DNA of 64,000 bases, from contig CP145414.1 in the NCBI GenBank assembly GCA_036867785.1, forward strand, positions 1,178,001 through 1,242,000. Reading direction: 5' to 3'. This stretch comes from Plasmodiophora brassicae. Taxonomy: Eukaryota > Endomyxa: Phytomyxea > Phytomyxea > Plasmodiophorida. Below the pieces are notes generated by a model. It saw only the letters and a list, made by a program, of their open reading frames with translations. It did no database searches and had not been told where the DNA came from. A program made the translations under genes and the position numbers. How positions within the stretch are numbered: the stretch's first letter is position 1; every line of letters starts with the position of its first letter. Shown in pieces: positions 32,424 to 44,082 of the stretch.

Positions 32424-33651
32424 ATGGAGGGCGTCGTTGATGGCGGGCTGCCGGATGGCGTCCTGGGCGATATCGAGCAGCGCATCCGGGAGGCCGTGCG
32501 GATGGCCTTGGGTGAGCAGCAGGTCGAGTGTGCCACGCAGGCGATCGCCAGTATCAGCCTGCAACTACGGACGATGTCGGCGCTGGCGACGTTGTTCCCG
32601 ATGATGACGTCGTCGCAGCACGTGGACGCGCTGATGAAGAAGTACACCAGCTCGTGCCTGCAGGCTATTCAGAACGAGAGTCGCGCCATCTTGCAGGTCC
32701 AGTACCCGGAAGGCGGTTCACTGACGTGCATACCAGAGAACAAGACGCTGAACGAAGTCGCTTCCCCAATACGGAGCCATAGCCCCGACCTCAAGGTCCC
32801 AAAGCTGAGAGCCAAGTCGTCGCCACGTCGTCAACTTTTGCAGCCGAAGACCAGACGGTCTCTTCAGCTTGCCAGGCGAAAGTCATGTGATCTGGATTCG
32901 GCAAAGGCCCTAGCGCTGTCCGTGTCGTCAATTCCTGGCGCTGTCTTCCCTGAACGAGAGCCAACACTGCAGACCCAGGTGCGGCGCCCCCGTTCCATCG
33001 ACGTAAGCAAGAGCGTCGACCTCTCGGCGTCTGACCGAGAAGGGCAGAGTCCACCGTCGCTGAAGAAGGCACCAATGCAGCCTCCATCGACAATGCCGCC
33101 GAAATCCGCTACTAGCAGACTTCGTTTTCCGACGTCAGGAAGGAGACCAGCAACCAGTTCGGCAGGTCGATCGCCCGGGCGACGATCATCTGACCTGGGA
33201 CGTTTCGACGCCGAAATGGACGTGTCCCGTAGCATGGACTGGAACAACCTGGGCGACAGGTTGTCAAACGAGGAGGGCAGCCAGAAACCGACTCGCATCA
33301 AACAGCGGCAGGTGGTGACCCGTCAGGTTTCGAGTGCCACGCTGACGCCGAAGCCCTTCGGCACGGTCAAGAAGCCGAAAAGCATTCGCAGTCTGGGGTC
33401 GTCGCCAATGCCCAGTTCCGATGTGGAACGGCAGCATCAGCAACCACATCGCCGAAGCATGGAGTTCCGCTCAAGGGTAACCTGCGTTCCCCTCAACAGC
33501 GCCAAACTAAGTCAACTCATTACTCTAGTACCCGTCGACGGACGACAAACGAGAATCTGTTAGCGCGACGTTCATTCAGAACATCGAGGAGCTTGTCGCG
33601 AAGTCATCACCGGTCAGTTCTGGAGCAGCACGTTGGCGCAACTGTTTCTGA
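32424..33651 (+). CDS. Basic Ser/Pro-rich protein, hypothetical
   Basis: Two exons (32424-33476, 33529-33651; 1176 nt, 391 residues) with a 52-nt intron. The first 110 residues look helical and folded (IEQRIREAVRMALGEQQVEC, then ALMKKYTSSCLQAIQNESRA). The rest is disordered and rich in Ser, Arg, Lys and Pro, with many RRxS sites (RRKSCD, RRSSDL, RRSME) that fit basophilic kinases. The short second exon (FIQNIEELVAKSSP) ends in a helix. Start chosen at the first ATG; the frame is open upstream. No family recognised. Confidence 0.65.
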
Positions 33652-34003
33652 ATCGTGCTGCAGTATGACGAGGTATTTGCAACGAGGGCCCGTATCCATA
33701 ACGACGACGATTGGCCTTAACCCACACTGCATCGCGATATCTTTCCTAGACATCTGCACATAATAATTCATACCCCCAGGCAGGGTTGATTACGTACCCC
33801 GACAAGGACGACGCTGAGTGTCAGTGGCGAGAACCCATCACCACATGGTGACCACGTGCGCCGGGCCGAGCGTCCGGGGCAGGCGCGGTTCGCCGGAGCC
33901 GGGTCCGCGATGCTCCGAGGCGCCGAAATTATTTCCGTTTGAGCGTCGCTACACGCCTACAGTGGCTCAGTCGTGGCGAGTGACTGTTGCAGGACGGGGA
34001 CGC
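33652..34003. other. Intergenic interval
   Basis: Tandem-oriented genes on both sides. No repeat, RNA gene or conserved coding sequence seen; presumed 3' end of one gene and promoter of the next. Confidence 0.4.
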
Positions 34004-34863
34004 ATGACGCGTAGTGGCGGGTCTGGGGCCAGCGGCGGCTTGACTGTCTTCGCGATGAACCTTGACTGGTGGGTGGGAGGTCAATCGCAGGGAAGGCCCG
34101 GGGGCGATGACGTCGGACCATGCGGTAGGGCGCTTGAAGACCACGAGATCGAAGACATGTTCGCCCGGTACGGGGAAGTGAGCGGCTATCAAGTCGTATC
34201 GCATACCGCCAAGCGATTCGCCTTCGTGCATTTCGCCCGTAAGGCTGATGCCGAGCGCGCCATCTCGTAGTTCATCTGCTCGCGTGCCTATGCTTGCGCC
34301 CGACTAAGGCATCCTAACCAGGGCCCTGAATTGCTCGTTTTGGAATGGACGCATTCTGTTCGTATCAAAGGCGAAGCCTAACCATAACCTGGAACGATTC
34401 CTCGCCAACCTTCAGGAACAGCAAGCGCTTCGGCGTCGAATGAAACGGGAGCGGTCACAGCGAGCAACCAGCGCCGCTGAGCACAACCGCGTTGTCGTGT
34501 TGGGTATGCCGTTCGAAGCGACTCCAAAGTACAGAACGCACGCCTCGAAAGCCGATTGCCGTGCAAACTGATAGGATGCTCCATCAACTCGACAGGGATT
34601 TGCGCGCATGGCTGTTCGACCGCATGCCAGACCTTCCGACGGACACGTTCTACGACGTTTGGGTCTGCAACGGCCATAAGTATGGACGCATCGATTTCCT
34701 GTCGGGTCGAACCATGCGACGAGCGGTGGAAGTGCTAGACAACACCGTTCTATGCGGCCGTGTCGTTCAGTTATGCAGGCCGCTGCCCGATTCGCTATCA
34801 CCTGTTAGGAAGAGGTCGCGTTCATGTCGATCTCCATCTCGAGGTCGGGCCAAGCGCCACTGA
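34004..34863 (+). CDS. Two-RRM RNA-binding protein with RS tail
   Basis: Three exons (34004-34266, 34322-34528, 34575-34863; 759 nt, 252 residues) with introns of 55 and 46 nt. RRM 1: LTVFAMNLDWWV, EIEDMFARYGEVSGYQVV, RFAFVHFARKADAERAIS and, across the intron, NGRILFVSKAKP. A charged linker follows (RRRMKRERSQR). RRM 2: VVVLGMPFEATPK, LPTDTFYDVWVCN, KYGRIDFLSGRTMRRAVEVL. The end is a short RS-type tail (RKRSRSCRSPSRGRAKRH). This resembles SR-like splicing regulators; the exact orthologue is not clear. RRM 1 contains an unusual Gly-rich insert after the first strand. Confidence 0.8.
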
Positions 34864-35004
34864 CGACTACGTTGCATTAATTAGGCTCGACTTCATCACT
34901 CACGTAGACCCATACAAACATCGTTCCGTTAACAACCACCCGGTTCTCGTCGGTACCGTCGTGTATAATATTCTGGACATATTTATCGATATGCTGGCGG
35001 CGCA

Positions 35005-36160
35005 CTAGGCAATGACACCAATGAAGATGATCGCGAATATGATCAGTGCAAGGAACACCTTGATAATCAGTCCGCGATTCGACTTCATTCTTTGCCAGTA
35101 GATCTCCAGCTGCTCATGGGCGGCGCTAGTGTTGTCTAGAGTCCTCCCGATGTTGTCATCGATTCGCTCGAGTTGCTCTCCCTGCCCAGCCACTAGGACA
35201 GCGAGCCGCTGGTACATCTCGCCGAGCTCTTGCATCGTAGTCTCGATTGTGGAGATCGCCGACGCGCGACTGTCCAGGTACGCATCCGCTCCTGACGACG
35301 CCTGCGGCAGCAGTGCTTGTTGCTGCTCCAGATCGATATCGATTGCTGTTGACGCCGAAGCAGACTCCTGAAACATGTCTTTCGCAGCCGACGTCACTGA
35401 CCGAAGTCAACACATTGAAATGCCACACAACGGTTGAACCGGCGAAACTCTTATGGGAACGAAACGGTAATAAACGTGAACAGCGTAGACAAGCAAATAT
35501 CATACCTGGTCGATGCCTTAAGCCATGTGACGATGTCGACGCCGACGGCGCGGCTCGCTTTGTGTATCGCTCCTTTCTGGAATCCTGCTCCTTCATATTG
35601 GCAGACCGGATCTTCAGGACGTCGTGAAACTGTCGAGTTTGCTCAGCAACTCGCGACTGTAGGTCTTTGATGATGCCGTTGGTGTGACTGTCCACGTGAC
35701 GGTTTCCCGTCTGATGTTCAGCGCCGAATCTGGATAGGAGGTCGATTTCGTTCGATATCGTGCCCAGGTCGGCCTTGATCACGCTCGTCAACTGGGCAAT
35801 CTGCTCCCTATGAATGGTACCCGTTAAACGGAATATCCAGTGGTACAATAAAAACGTCAGAGCGTTTTACCCGGGGTCGTTGAACAACGTCCTTGTCTGG
35901 GCGATTCGTGCAAGGTTTTCCAATTTGGCTGTCGTATTGTTAATCATCCTGCTGACTTGTGTCGCCGCCGTGTTGAACTGGACAGCAGACGCGGGGCCAG
36001 GAAGCGGAGCAGCAGCGGCGGGTGTCTATCGGAATCCGTTCAGACGTATGCGCCACGGACGACGCCTGATGGACGGGACCTGAGGCGCCGATCCCTGTTT
36101 CCTAAACGAATCGGCGGTCGCGAAGAACTCATCGGTCCGGTCAACAGCGCCGCAGTGCAT
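35005..36160 (-). CDS. STX5: Syntaxin-5 / Sed5-type Qa-SNARE
   Basis: Multi-exon gene from ATG 36160 to TAG 35005. The N-terminus DRTDEFFATADSFRK is the Sed5 type (DRT.EF), followed across a 54-nt intron by TPAAAAPLPG and VSRMINNTTAKLENLARIAQ, TLFNDP. The Habc region continues (IKADLGTISNEIDLL, DLQSRVAEQTRQFHDVLK). The SNARE motif (ASAISTIETTMQELGEMYQR, then VAGQGEQLERID) carries the central Gln of Qa-SNAREs, and a C-terminal anchor ends the protein (IIKVFLALIIFAIIFIGVIA). It acts in ER-to-Golgi and intra-Golgi fusion. It is divergent from the Kelch-PKA gene. Confidence 0.92.
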
Positions 36161-36787
36161 AGCCGACGTCCTGGACCCAGCGCCATACGATAATGACATT
36201 CGCTCGCGACCGTGAAATCAGGCTCCAGCGGCGAAGTCACAATCCCGCAAAAACGGACGGGAACGGAAATATCTGAGGGCGGCGGCCGATCGGCTGAGTT
36301 GACTGGACGACCGCGACTCCGGGGCAGTGCATCGCGGTGGACGGCAACGAGTCGAGGTATACGTGTGGTCATGACGAGTGGCGCAGAATACACGGAATAA
36401 TGTATTTCGTCGTACCTGTGCGGTCTGCGTTCCGATATGGCCCAGTCTTGGCGTCATACGCGACACCGTCGGGCGCCGGGGCAGGCAGGGCCTGCAAAAA
36501 TCGTCCGGTGGTACGTGCAGCGGTCACGTCTCACGAGCGCCCGCGTCGGCCCACGAGTTTGGGGCAGCTCCAGCCAGTGCGTGCGGCCCGCCATCGGACG
36601 CGGGTTTCCAGCGCACAAAAAAGCGCATCATCCGACCAAAAATCGCAGCAGAACTTGGCTGCGTGTGACGTGAAGCCCTACATCACATCGTTGTTGTCGA
36701 GGCGTGTCGAGGCACAGTGGTCCTGCCTGGCGATAGGGCAGGCCGGTCGTTCGCCGCCGGAACAGCTGCCTGCGCCTGTCCAACGAT
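36161..36787. other. Divergent promoter interval (syntaxin-5 / Kelch-PKA)
   Basis: 627 bp between the two divergent starts. A long open frame crosses it on the plus strand but has no conserved sequence. No TATA-like element or repeat stands out. Confidence 0.4.
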
Positions 36788-39002
36788 ATGGAGTGGGTTG
36801 AGGAGCGCACACGCGGCACACCGCCCCCTCTGCGGAACTCGCACCGGCAGGCGTCCTGGGGATCGAAAAGTGTTATCTACGGTGGCAGGGGGGCATCATC
36901 CGTTCTCGATGACGTTTTCACGATTGACATGGGGAGCGACGGCACCTGGAAGGAGATGGTCATCAACGGGGGATTTATTCCACCGGCCAGAGAGAACCAC
37001 GCTCTTGTCGTCGTCGGCGACAGGATGATTGTGTTCGGTAAGAAGTCAGCGCGTCCGCATTGCGAACCGGAACCTGCTTAACAGCCTCATTTTAGGCGGC
37101 AGCGAATATGGGCGACTTTCGAATGAAGTCTATGAGCTCAGCTTGAGTACGTGCACGTGGAAGAAAATCGAAACGTCAGGGAAGCCACCATCTGCTCGTG
37201 AGCGACACACGATGGTATTCAGGGTGCTGGATCAACGTCCAACCATGTTCTCACGCCAGCGCTTAGACGATCGTTGACAATGTCGCCTACATATTCGGTG
37301 GGCAGAGTGCCGAATGCGAGTTCTTGAATGACCTCTACGCTCTGGACTTTTCTACTTGGACCTGGTCACTGCTTAACCCACCAAAGGCGCCTACCCCCCG
37401 TAACCACCACTCCGCGGTCGCCGTTGACACAAGGATATACGTGTTCGGAGGCAAGAGCCACAATGGTTATTTCAACGATGTCCACTACTATGACATTTCG
37501 ACGCGCCAATGGCACCAACCGCAGCTTCAAGGGATCTCGCCTGCCGGAAGATGGGGGCACACGTCAATTGCCTTCGACAGACGTATCGTTATCTTCGGTG
37601 GATGGAATGGGACGTGGTGCTTCAACGATTTGAATCTGCTCGACACGGTGACTAAGGTGGCCTGCGTTCCATGTTTGCGTCGCAACGTGCTGTTTACATG
37701 TTCGTAGGCATGGACCCGTTTAACCACGACAACGTCTGGGCCTTCTGCTCGCGCCTACCACAGCGCTTCTGTGTACGGGGGCCACTCGATGATGATGTTC
37801 GGCGGTCGTAACGGTCTTCGTCGAATGGACGACACGTTCACCCTGGGTACACGTTTGGCTTGTTTGTGGCCGGCAGCTGCACTCATTACCAGATAGAGCT
37901 GAAAGAGTCGCTGGGCAAGGCTGGGTCAGTAGAGGCTATGCAAGCTCTGAAGAATCTCTGGAAGCTGAGCGACTTCGAGCTGCGCGAAACGCTGGGAACA
38001 GGATCTTTCGGTCGTGTTCGCTTCGCGAAGCACATCCCTTCTGGGAAATTCTACGCAATCAAGATCCTCAAGAAGGCCGAAATCTTGCGGTTAAAGCAGG
38101 TTGACCACATTCTGTCAGAGAAGACCATTCTGCAGGCGATCAACCATCCGTTTATCGTGAACATGTTCGCGTCGTTCCAGGTCTGTGCTGTCGTAACTTT
38201 ATCCGACAGTCCAGTGCTGAACCTTGCCCAGGACAAAAAGTACCTCTATCTGGCAATGGAGTACGTGGTTGGCGGCGAGTTCTTCACGCATCTGCGGCGA
38301 GCGGGCAGGTTCAACAACGATTCCTCGTGCTTCTACGCAGCGCAGATCGTGTTGATATTCCAGTACTTGCATTCCAAGGACATTGTGTACCGTGACTTGA
38401 AGCCTGAGAACCTGCTGCTCGACGCGAAAGGCAACATCAAAATGACCGACTTTGGGTTTGCGAAGAAGGTCGAGTTCCGTACATGGACCCTGTGTGGTAC
38501 GCCCGAGTACATTGCGCCAGAAATCCTTCTGAACAAGGGCCACGGGAAACCTGTGGACTGGTGGGCTCTGGGTATCCTTATCTACGAAATGTTGGCGGGC
38601 GCACCACCATTCGTAGACGACGACCCGATGGGGATCTACCAGAAAATTTTGGCAGGTCGTATCGAGTACCCTGCGCATTTCAACCGGCATGCAAAGGTGT
38701 TGCTTGTGATTCCTGCGACTGCTGATCCTCTAAGGTCGTGGCTGTAGGACCTAATCTCTCGTCTGCTGACACCCGACATAACCAATCGCTTGGGGAACCT
38801 TAAGAACGGTGTCGAGGACATCAAGCGGCACAAGTGGTTCGCCAACATTAACTGGACCAAGCTGTACAACCGCAAGATGCTGACCCCGTTCGTGCCGAAA
38901 GTCAGGGGCGACGACGATACGCATAACTTTGACCACTTCCCTGACTCGGCCGAACCTCCTGCAGACGTTGTTCTCGAGAACGATCCCTTTGAGAATTTCT
39001 GA
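36788..39002 (+). CDS. Kelch-repeat / PKA catalytic subunit fusion kinase
   Basis: Seven exons (36788-37037, 37096-37214, 37267-37647, 37708-37846, 37897-38180, 38232-38696, 38748-39002; 1893 nt, 630 residues in one frame). The first 300 residues form five or six Kelch repeats ([98 protein letters not shown]). An AGC kinase of PKA type follows: [58 protein letters not shown], and a PKA-like tail ending FENF (compare FTEF). The 50-nt intron 37847-37896 joins the two parts in phase with no stop between them. Two adjacent genes with the kinase starting at ATG 37938 remain an alternative. Confidence 0.85.
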
Positions 39003-39323
39003 TCGGCCAGTCGGTTGTGTTTGCGTTCCAGCAGACCCTAGCGAAATACATCACATTGTCACATTGCTGTGCGACGCAGGTTGTGTGTTCAGCGTTTATC
39101 CGTTCTGGGACGGCCCTGGTTGTCTTTGCCGTTTTTACTCCATATTCTCTTTCTCGTATTGGTGAACCCTGGGCAACGTTGTCAGCGTTCCGGGTGCCTT
39201 TACGACACCTCCAGCAGGCTTACAGTTGATGAGTTGTTTCATCGTTATCCCAGCCTCTTCACATATCTGCAACTGGAACCCGACGCTCAGGTGGACCTGG
39301 TTGCCACATGCGGGCAGATCAAC
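39003..39323. other. Convergent intergenic interval
   Basis: Between the stop of the Kelch-PKA gene and the end of a minus-strand hypothetical gene. T-rich in its middle (39120-39165). Nothing coding is supported. Confidence 0.4.
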
Positions 39324-39923
39324 TTACTTTCTCATCCTCTGTCGGGTATGGATGGTCGATATGGGCAGTAAACCAGGCCTGTAGTGTTTGGATCGACGAT
39401 AAAGGTAACTGACCAGCCGGGCGTCAGGTAGTCGATAATATAAGAACGATGGCATCATACGGACCCTCTGACGGCGTTTCGATGTCGCTTCTGCTGGGGT
39501 AGAGTCCCCGGTGACCGTGCTAGCTCTCGTTGTCGGACGTTTACGTTTTCTTGATGTGTCAAATGCACCTTTTAGGTTCTCCATGAGGGTCTGGTAGAAC
39601 ACGTCAATGCGAAAGTTGACATCGTCACAGGTGAACTCCTCGTGGCGACAGATGCGCGGTGTCACTGACAGTAGGGACTGGTCTGTAACAGCACCCGATG
39701 AGTGATGGTGTTCACAATCAGGTGAAGACGAATGACAGCCAAACGTAGGAATGCGGCAAACATCGACCTCCGTGGCAGTTCCGTTGTACCAGGGCTGCTT
39801 GTTCTCTAGCACGGTCCGGGATCGTAGCGTGGTGGAACCAGGTGGCCGTTCTACGTGTTCAGCCCGGTCCATTTCGTCCATGGCAGCGCATATCCAGGCA
39901 GAAACGTCGTCAGGGCCATCCAT
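39324..39923 (-). CDS. Hypothetical protein, 199 aa
   Basis: Single open frame from ATG 39923. It opens with an acidic helical stretch (MDGPDDVSAWICAAMDEMDR), then a Cys/His/Ser region (FGCHSSSPDCEHHHSSG), a segment that looks folded (FTCDDVNFRIDVFYQTLMEN) and a basic nuclear-signal-like run (SRKRKRPTT, SKRRQRVR). The last 45 residues are Tyr/Arg-rich. No family recognised and no second copy in the window. Length and uneven composition favour a real gene, but support is modest. Confidence 0.45.
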   Translation of the reverse strand: MDGPDDVSAWICAAMDEMDRAEHVERPPGSTTLRSRTVLENKQPWYNGTATEVDVCRIPTFGCHSSSPDCEHHHSSGAVTDQSLLSVTPRICRHEEFTCDDVNFRIDVFYQTLMENLKGAFDTSRKRKRPTTRASTVTGDSTPAEATSKRRQRVRMMPSFLYYRLPDARLVSYLYRRSKHYRPGLLPISTIHTRQRMRK

Positions 39924-40091
39924 GACAAAACAAGGTGACGTCACGGGGCAGGCGGCGAACGTCAGCTATTCCCGGAACGACCTGGTCTTGTTTCCGGCGC
40001 GCAGTTCCGATCCACCTGATGGGTCTGACAGAGAGGTATGATGTATCCTGTACTGAGCATGTTTATGGTACGGAATTACCACCGGAGATAG

Positions 40092-41812
40092 CTAGCAAAG
40101 CATTAGGTACTCGAAGACCATTTCCGACCACATCTTCAGAACGAACGTCGTCGTATCCTCGCCAAAGATAGCTTTGACTTCGGCAGCGACCTCGTCGGCA
40201 CTCTTCCCAGCAACAATATGAGACAGGATGAACTTCACGAGGTCCGGTTCCGCTCGACCAACGTAGTCCCGAACGCGATCGTCGATAACCTTTTGCACAG
40301 GGCCTTTCATGAAGGCAGGGCGATCGACCACTTCCCACGAGAACTGGAACACCTTCAGGGCGTCAGGGTCAGTTGGTACCTCAGCACGAACTGTGTCGGG
40401 ATCTTTCGTCAGGGGTTTGATCTCCATCTCCTTCCGTGCCGTGTAGAGTGCAGAGACGACGCTCTGATCAGATGCCTTAGCAAACGTCTCGATAACATCT
40501 GCAGCGACAGCGCTCTTGGCCGACGACTTGGTGATTGAGACTTTCTTCCAACCTAGCCGCTTAGTCGTGGATTTCTCCGTATCAGTAGGTTCCTGCACCT
40601 GGCGATCCGCCTGCTCTGATCCAGAATCGCGTCGTGCGTCGTGCTGATCAAGTTCACGAGGCCGTTCCGCTGAGACGCTTCTCTCACGGCTTCGTTTGGA
40701 GCCAGCGAGACCAGGGGAAACGGATCTGTCTAGAGACGTGCCACGGGATGGCCGGCCAGCAGCTGACGCTGCCGCGCTGCCTGGGGACGACATCTGAACA
40801 AACGGAATCCTCGGCTTGCTTGCGGCACTCTGCATTACTTCCTTTTGTCGAGCTTCTCTGCCCTCGACAATCTTCTTGACGATGGTTGCTTGGACAATGT
40901 CTTCCTCATTCCTATGTGCCGATGAACGTCATCGTACTACGAGTGCATAGTGACAGCGCGCATACCTTTGCTCCATGCCGTTGATTGTTGATTTCGCAAA
41001 GTCGGCAAGAAACTCATCACAAACCGCATGCGCAGACTTGTCGATCTTCACGACTAGGCCGGTGCCCTCCTCGTCAGCGGAATGCAGGCGAAGGCCATCG
41101 AGGAGTTTCAACGCCCTGATCGCTCCCGACGGCGTAAGGAACTGACAGAACCCGAACCCAACAGGCTGACCCGTCGACGGGTCCTGGACCCTGCCCCACT
41201 TCGTCACACGCCCACACTGGTCCAGCAGCTGGCGCATCAACGCATCATCGATATCGTTCGGGATTCGTCCAATGTACACTGGGACGACTCTGATGGACAG
41301 AAGCGGGATGTCAACGACGGCCTGAGAGGCGGGCCGCGGTGCCCCGGACAAGATTGGATTATAGGCAGGGCGCTGAGCACATTGATTACGATCAGCCGGG
41401 TAGGGAGCGACCAACAGCAACAACGATTCCTCACCTGCGCAGGCGGCCCTGACAACGTTGCCTGCGGTGCTGGCGCCGGGGACGTGGCCGCTGCCGGCGG
41501 CGGTGGTGGCGGCGGTTGCTGTTGCTGGAGCTCCGTAGTTGGTGGCGGTGGTGGTGGTGGCTGCTGCTGCTGCTGTGTAGGCGGCGGTGGTGGCGGATGC
41601 TGCTGTGTGGGCGGTGGCGGCGGCGGCGGCGGCTGACGGTACGGCGTCGGACCATATGGGATGGGAGGCGGGTACGGCGGGTACATACCACCTGGATACA
41701 CGTGCATGGGTGCCATGTAGGGCGGTGCCCCGTACGGCATCATCGGTGGTTGCTGGGGCGGGTACGGAACGCCCGGCGGGTAGTACCCAGGCGGATACGG
41801 CGGTTGGCTCAT
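40092..41812 (-). CDS. RBM25: RNA-binding protein 25-like (RRM + PWI)
   Basis: Three or more exons from ATG 41812 to TAG 40092. The N-terminus is Pro/Tyr/Gln-rich (PPYPPGYYPPGVPYPPQQ and long polyPro runs). After an intron of about 113 nt comes the RRM: VYIGRIPNDIDDALMRQLLD, VTKWGRVQDPSTGQ, GFGFCQFLTPSGAIRALKLL. After a second intron (acceptor near 40925) comes NEEDIVQATIVKKIVEGREA, a Ser/Arg stretch (RSRERSVSAERPRE) and a C-terminal PWI domain (VRDYVGRAEPDLVKFILSHI, then WSEMVFEYLM). RRM plus terminal PWI is the RBM25/Snu71 plan, a U1-associated splicing factor. The central RE/RD-rich region is shorter than in animals. Confidence 0.88.
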
Positions 41813-42040
41813 GACGACGCCGGCGGTCGACCGATCGCGTTCCCGTACTGAGCAAGCCACTCTACGGCGTTTCGACAAATTGCGCCAGCGCCGCCACCCC
41901 GCCCGGTGCCACCGACGATCGATTGCGACCTCTCGCCTCCCCGCTTGGCCGATCCGAGTCCCACCACCTTCGCTGTCCACAGCTCAACGAATGCATTTAT
42001 TACAATTGTGCTGCGTGGAGGGACCAGAGTGCCATCGACT

Positions 42041-42793
42041 CTATGTAGGAAGCGGAGGGGTATTTAGGCCATACCAGCCCGGGATTGGATAGCCAGGTCG
42101 TTCGAATGGTCCCCAGTGCACAGGTCTGGTCGCTTTCGTGGGCATCGCAATGTCGGGTGACGGTACGTTGCTCGAGAGAATTGGAGTCGAGTGACGGCGG
42201 CGAATAGCTGGCGGAAGCTCGTCAGGGAAACGAATGTATGGCTTGCTGCCGTAGTCAAACACAGGCTGGGTCTCTGGCTCCTCGTCGATGAGTTCATGCT
42301 CGTCAAATTTGAAGATGAGGTCGTCGTCGTCATCATCACACAGGCGCCGAGGTCGATTACCGCAGGTCGAGCTCGACTTGGGGTCGAAGAAAGCGTCAGA
42401 GAAGCCGGAGTCCGGCACCTCGTCCGACGACTTATCGTGATCTCCTCGAATCCTTGTCATGTCAAGTCTCGTTCCGAGGTTGTCATTGATGCGGAAGTGA
42501 ACCGCCTTGTTGGCCGCTTTGTCGGTACCTTGCGTACGCTCAGGAGAGGGGGACGGCGGCGGCCTGCGCGATTTAGCGCGCATCGACCTGGGTACTTGCG
42601 CCCTGGTATTGATATGACGGACGCCTGACGTACACGCGGCTGGCGACATCCTGTGCGACCTCGTGGGCGACGATTCAGCCCGCGTCGAAGGTTCGGCACG
42701 CCCATCGACGTCAGAGCCGACTGGTGTCGACTGAACACGACAGCTCATCAGCAGAACCAGAAGCGTTGCGGACGTCCAGCATTGGCGGCGCAT
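42041..42793 (-). CDS. Predicted secreted protein, 250 aa
   Basis: From ATG 42793 (another in-frame ATG lies at 42817). The start MRRQCWTSATLLVLLMSCRVQS is a good signal peptide. A basic Ser/Pro-rich segment follows (RSMRAKSRRPPPSPSPERT), then an acidic segment with a run of Asp (RRLCDDDDDDLIFKF), and a C-terminal Pro/Tyr-rich part (WGPFERPGYPIPGWYGLNTP). No transmembrane segment and no recognised domain. Divergent from RBM25 by position of starts. Candidate secreted or vacuolar protein. Confidence 0.55.
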   Translation of the reverse strand: MRRQCWTSATLLVLLMSCRVQSTPVGSDVDGRAEPSTRAESSPTRSHRMSPAACTSGVRHINTRAQVPRSMRAKSRRPPPSPSPERTQGTDKAANKAVHFRINDNLGTRLDMTRIRGDHDKSSDEVPDSGFSDAFFDPKSSSTCGNRPRRLCDDDDDDLIFKFDEHELIDEEPETQPVFDYGSKPYIRFPDELPPAIRRRHSTPILSSNVPSPDIAMPTKATRPVHWGPFERPGYPIPGWYGLNTPPLPT

Positions 42794-43117
42794 GCCGACG
42801 TTCGTGAAACACGTCATCGCGTCGCCCGTTACGGAGTGATGCCTACCTACCCCCAAAGCGCAGCAGCGAAAACGAATGTGAGCGATCGTCCCGAGCCGGC
42901 ACCTCGGCGGCAATCGCCGCAGGTGCCGTAGTAGGCGCCTACCCCCTGTAGAGTGTAGACGTCACATGCGGACCCGCGTGGAGGGCATCTACGGAGCTAC
43001 CTTACCGCACGTACAGTGGTCAAGGGGGAGGGTGTGTTCTTTGTACCGGTACCTACTGCACCGGCCTGGCATGTCCTCCCGGGGGTACAGGGCACTGGCC
43101 TGTACGTCACCCCCATT

Positions 43118-43869
43118 TCACATTGCCAATTCCCGCGGACCGAAGGATGGCATCCAGGAAGGGCACCGACGATACAGCATTACGAATCTAAAACAACCTT
43201 CCCAAATGGGGCGAAGAAGGGTCGCCGCGGTGATCGTGCTCTCGTAACTGCTTCCCCCAAGCATGGTAATGACGATGATCTTCATCTCCTTCGTGTCGAA
43301 CATGCCGATCATGTACACGTGCGTCACCGAGGTCACAGGTGCTGCTCAAGGACCTTGATGCTGTTCAGAATCCCCGCAGGGCTTCCGGCTTCCATTAAAC
43401 GGTTCCGGCAGTTTCACTTTCGCTTCATGTACCGGTTGGGACTGAAGACGCGCGAGCTGCTCCTGGACTCGCGTTGACGCATCCGATTTCGTTGCTGGCA
43501 TCGGCGGTGGCGTGGACCGGGAGAGCATCAGGTGCCGCAACCATGGTCGGCGACCGGTATGGAGGTCGTGACAACGACGAGCACTGAGCAGATCGAATTA
43601 CTCGGTGGCGGTGGCGAAGGCGGAGACAAGGACGAAACAAGGAAGTAGGCGAGAGCACCAACGGCGATACAAGGTATAGCAACCTGAAATTCGATCTGTA
43701 AATCACGTCCGCGGTTACGGACGTGGTGACTCGCCAGGGTCTGCGCGTTACACAGCACCGATAACGGTTCGGTTGCAACGATATACCGCAGATGTTGCGA
43801 CAGAACATCGTCCCTAACAGACATCGAAACGACCTCATCGACAGTATTAGGTATGCGGAGCGTGATTGC
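43118..43869 (-). CDS. Uncertain multi-exon hypothetical gene
   Basis: Protein-like frames from ATG 43869 (MAITLRIPNTVDEVVSMSVR) leftward. A likely 49-nt intron follows DVLSQHLR, leading to TTSVTADVIYRSNF. Further left lie MPATKSDASTRVQEQLARLQ and MIGMFDTKEMKIIVITMLGG. I cannot fix all splice sites and recognise no family. The pogo-like transposon begins only 33 bp upstream of this start, so the promoter may have been disrupted. Confidence 0.35.
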
Positions 43870-44082
43870 CATGCAGCCTGTCGGCGGGGGACCGGTAGAT
43901 ACAGTATTTGCTTCTAATAAGATTTCCTGTAATAAGCCCCGAACCCTGAATTCGGACCCCATTTTCGAGGCATACCCGGGGTCTTAATAAGAGACACAGG
44001 GCTAAATTTAGAGGTTTGGGGTCTTATTAAGAAACTTCCACACAACGTTTTGCTACTTATTGCTGCACGGACCGAGGTGATG

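Noticed and set aside
36337-36801. Plus-strand frame of 154 codons between syntaxin-5 and Kelch-PKA
   Set aside because: Lies in the divergent promoter interval, overlaps the Kelch-PKA start in another frame and shows no folded-protein features.
43118-43336. Resemblance of MLGGSSYEST to the start of aspartate racemases
   Set aside because: Only a few residues agree and no second catalytic motif follows.
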